This document shows positions 61,787 through 64,000 of a stretch of DNA of 64,000 nt, piece after piece. Source of the DNA: CAZPGL01 sp964586175 (GTDB lineage Bacteria; Actinomycetota; Acidimicrobiia; Acidimicrobiales; MedAcidi-G1); contig CAZPGL010000001.1 of the NCBI GenBank assembly GCA_964586175.1, forward strand, positions 1-64,000, written 5' to 3'. Every line of letters begins with the position of its first letter. Within the stretch, counting starts at the first letter, position 1. The position numbers were made by a program, and so were the translations under genes. The notes beneath the pieces were generated by a model that saw only the letters and a program-made list of their open reading frames with translations, did no database searches and was not told the origin of the DNA.

Positions 61787-63544
61787 CTAGAGGTACTGGC
61801 CGGTTCCCACGCCTTCGATCGCCCGGCCACCGCTCTCGTCGTCGGCACTGGAGACGAGAGTCCGCACATAGATGATGCGCTCGCCCTTCTTGCCCGAAAC
61901 CTTGGCCCAGTCGTCGGGGTTGGTGGTGTTGGGGAGGTCCTCGTGCTCCTTGAACTCCTGGCGCACGGCCCGCAACAGGTCGTCGGTGATGATGCCCCGG
62001 CCGCCACCGGACAGCTCGCGCTTGATAGCCGTCTTCTTGGCCCGTCGCACGATGTTCTCGACCATGGCCCCCGACGCGAAGTCGCGGAAATACAGGACCT
62101 CCTGGTCGCCGTTCTGGTAGGTCACCTCGAGGAAGCGGTTCCGTTCGTCGTCGCCGTACATCGTCTCGACGGCTTCGTCGATCATGCCGAGGATCGCCTT
62201 GTTGCGGTCCCCGCCGCCCAGGGTCTCGATCAGGTCGGCGTTGATCGGCAGGTCGGCGGTCAGGTAGCGCCCGAAGATGTGGGAGGCGGCGGTGGCGTCG
62301 GGCCGTTCGATCTTGATCTTCACGTCCAGGCGCCCCGGCCGGAGGATGGCCGGGTCGATCAGGTCCTCACGGTTGGAGGCCCCGATCACGATCACGTTGC
62401 GCAGGGTCTCGACGCCGTCGATCTCGGCCAGCAACTGGGGCACGATGGTCGACTCGATGTCGGAGCTGATGCCGGTTCCCCGGGTACGGAACAGCGACTC
62501 CATCTCGTCGAAGAACACGATGACCGGCCAACCCTGCTCCGACTTTTCCCTGGCCCGTTGGAAGACCAGGCGGATCTGGCGTTCGGTCTCGCCGACGTAC
62601 TTGTTGAGCAGCTCCGGCCCCTTGATGTTGAGGAAGAAGCTGCGAGCGTGCGCATCACCCGACACCTCAGCCACCTTGCGGGCCAGCGAGTTGGCCACCG
62701 CCTTGGCGATGAGCGTCTTGCCGCAGCCCGGTGGGCCGTAGAGCAGGATGCCCTTCGGGGCGGGCAGGTCGTAGTCGGCAAACAGGTCCTGATGGAGGAA
62801 CGGCAACTCCACGGCGTCGACGATCTGTTCGATCTGGTGGTCGAGGCCGCCCACATCGGCGTAGGTCACGTCCGGGACTTCTTCGAGCACGAGGTCCTCG
62901 ACCTCGAGCTTGGGTAGTCGTTCGAGGATCAGCCCGGAACGCACGTCGAGCAGCACCGAATCACCGCTGCGCAGGGACACCCGGTCGTCACCGACCAACT
63001 CGCCGGCCAACTCGACGACCCGTTCCTCGTCGGCCCGACCGACCACCACGGCCCGTGCACCGTCGGCCAAGACCTCCTTGACCGTGACGACCTCGCCGAC
63101 GGCTTCTGGGCCGCGGGCCATCACGATGCTGAGCGCCTCGTTGAGCACGACCTCCTGGCCGACCCGTAGCGTGCCGGCCAGCTCGGGCAGCACCCCGACC
63201 CGCATCTTGCGGCCCGAGGCCTGGACGTCGGCGGTGCCATCGTCGTTATGGCCCACGATGGTGCCGTACGCCGACGGCGGCTGGGACAGTTTGTCCACCT
63301 CTTCCCGAAGCACGTTGATGCGCTCGCGGGCTGTCTCGAGCGTGGTGTTGAGCTTCTGGTTGCGGGTCATGGCCCTGGTCAGGTCACGACGGGCGTCACG
63401 GACCTCTGCCTCGAGTTCGTGGATCCTGCGCGGCGCGTCCACGAGCCGTCGCCGTAACTCGGCCACCTCGGCCTCGAGGCCGACCATCTCGACGCGCAGG
63501 CGTTCGGCGTCGTCGGATGCGCTGGCGTCATCGCTTCCGGTCAT
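61787..63544 (-). CDS. arc: Proteasome-associated AAA ATPase ARC/Mpa
   Basis: This 585-residue unfoldase has an N-terminal coiled coil (about 12-88) that binds Pup, two OB domains (about 90-220) and an AAA+ module with Walker A GPPGCGKT (270-277) and Walker B VIVFFDEME (341-349). It ends in QYL, the tail that docks into the proteasome alpha ring. It hexamerises and feeds pupylated proteins to PrcAB. The start is preceded by about 50 bp and a TAGGGT box. Confidence 0.95.
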   Translation of the reverse strand: MTGSDDASASDDAERLRVEMVGLEAEVAELRRRLVDAPRRIHELEAEVRDARRDLTRAMTRNQKLNTTLETARERINVLREEVDKLSQPPSAYGTIVGHNDDGTADVQASGRKMRVGVLPELAGTLRVGQEVVLNEALSIVMARGPEAVGEVVTVKEVLADGARAVVVGRADEERVVELAGELVGDDRVSLRSGDSVLLDVRSGLILERLPKLEVEDLVLEEVPDVTYADVGGLDHQIEQIVDAVELPFLHQDLFADYDLPAPKGILLYGPPGCGKTLIAKAVANSLARKVAEVSGDAHARSFFLNIKGPELLNKYVGETERQIRLVFQRAREKSEQGWPVIVFFDEMESLFRTRGTGISSDIESTIVPQLLAEIDGVETLRNVIVIGASNREDLIDPAILRPGRLDVKIKIERPDATAASHIFGRYLTADLPINADLIETLGGGDRNKAILGMIDEAVETMYGDDERNRFLEVTYQNGDQEVLYFRDFASGAMVENIVRRAKKTAIKRELSGGGRGIITDDLLRAVRQEFKEHEDLPNTTNPDDWAKVSGKKGERIIYVRTLVSSADDESGGRAIEGVGTGQYL

Positions 63545-63791
63545 GGCTCGCCCCTGCTCGGTGGGTTCCCTGGTCGGGTCTCCCCGTAGCGCGGACCCTA
63601 CCCCGCGACGTCGTCGACGGCATCAACCCCGGTGGATTACCCGGCATGATCCTTTGATCCCCGGCCGGCCGTGGATAGGCTCCCTGCCGACCGAGCCCCC
63701 AGTGGGCCCGCTCCCATGCCTGCTGACCTGTCGGTCCGCTCACCGCCCAACGAATGCCCGCGAGGGCCAGAAGAAAGGGACCTCCTCCACC
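63545..63791. promoter_or_regulatory. Divergent control region, ARC / ferredoxin
   Basis: On the minus strand TAGGGT (63595-63600) is a likely -10 box for the ATPase gene, with a leader of about 45 nt. On the plus strand TTGATC (63654-63659), 16 bp and TAGGCT (63676-63681) form a likely promoter for the ferredoxin gene, giving a leader of about 100 nt that ends in an AGAAAGGGA ribosome-binding site. Confidence 0.5.
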
Positions 63792-64000
63792 ATGAAGGTC
63801 TGGATCGACCAGGATCTCTGCACCGGCGACGGCCTGTGCGAGGAAATCGCCCCCGACGTGTTCGCCCTGCTCGACGACGGCCTGGCCTACGTCAAGGACG
63901 GGGACAAGATCCTCAGCGACCCGGCAGGCGCCGAGGCCGTGGCCCCCGTGCCCGCCGGCCAGGAGGAAGCCACCATCGAGTCCGCCGAAGAGTGCCCCGG
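63792..64000 (+). CDS. Ferredoxin, partial at right edge
   Basis: The first 69 codons are visible. DQDLCTGDGLCEEIAPDVF carries the first two cluster cysteines of a short actinobacterial 3Fe-4S/4Fe-4S ferredoxin, and EECPG near the window end begins the last cysteine motif. It transfers electrons to oxygenases or cytochromes P450. It is divergent from the ATPase gene; the stop lies outside the window. Confidence 0.85.
   Translation, partial: MKVWIDQDLCTGDGLCEEIAPDVFALLDDGLAYVKDGDKILSDPAGAEAVAPVPAGQEEATIESAEECP

Overview
The window is high-G+C, densely packed chromosomal DNA from an actinobacterium. The strongest clue is the right end (about 49.5-64 kb, mostly minus strand). It holds a complete Pup-proteasome locus (ARC ATPase, Dop, Pup, PrcB, PrcA, PafA, PafB, PafC) followed by tatA, tatC and a HelY-type helicase, an order typical of Actinobacteria. 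Gene sizes, menaquinone synthesis (MenB), the K+-type membrane pyrophosphatase and the two-domain ThyX protein suggest a marine or aquatic Acidimicrobiia-like lineage; that placement is inference. No rRNA, tRNA, CRISPR array or insertion sequence was recognised.

Left part (1-13.4 kb): an operon on the minus strand links a Rieske oxygenase to heterotetrameric sarcosine oxidase (soxB, soxD, soxA running off the edge), with a divergent LysR regulator; this looks like N-methyl-compound (betaine/sarcosine) demethylation. Then come upp with a translationally coupled PhyH-type dioxygenase, a lysophospholipid acyltransferase, a lone His-rich metal ABC ATPase with a Zur-like box, and a TetR-tauD operon with a perfect TetR-type operator. 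A lower-G+C DUF3089 lipoprotein (probable recent acquisition), menB, an SRPBCC protein and a sulfatase follow.

Middle (13.4-41.5 kb): a minus-strand operon pairs a tandem CaiB-type CoA-transferase with two methyltransferases. Next are an M23 peptidase and PAP2 phosphatase, hppA, 5-formyl-THF cyclo-ligase, and a K+ uptake cluster trkA-trkH-trkH. Then come an M18 aminopeptidase, gltBD, a GT2 glycosyltransferase, an alpha/beta hydrolase, a sugar-dehydrogenase-like lipoprotein, an MFS transporter, a DEDDh exonuclease, an L,D-transpeptidase, YqgE and a tyrosine recombinase. The recombinase has a dif-like site just upstream.

Right part (41.5-64 kb): an Arg-rich hypothetical protein, a crotonase, NUDIX, GNAT and a very acidic zinc-ribbon protein are followed by a lipoprotein coupled to a double-domain ThyX, an M20 peptidase, the HelY/Tat operon, signal peptidase I embedded in the paf region, and the proteasome genes, ending in a ferredoxin.

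A recurring feature is a TANNNT hexamer 6-9 nt before the start codon of more than 20 genes. It fits leaderless transcription. In four places the TAG stop of the upstream gene itself supplies the first three bases of this -10 box. The observations most worth checking are this stop/promoter fusion, the recombinase with its adjacent Xer-like site, and the ThyX pseudo-dimer with its catalytic motif split between two halves.
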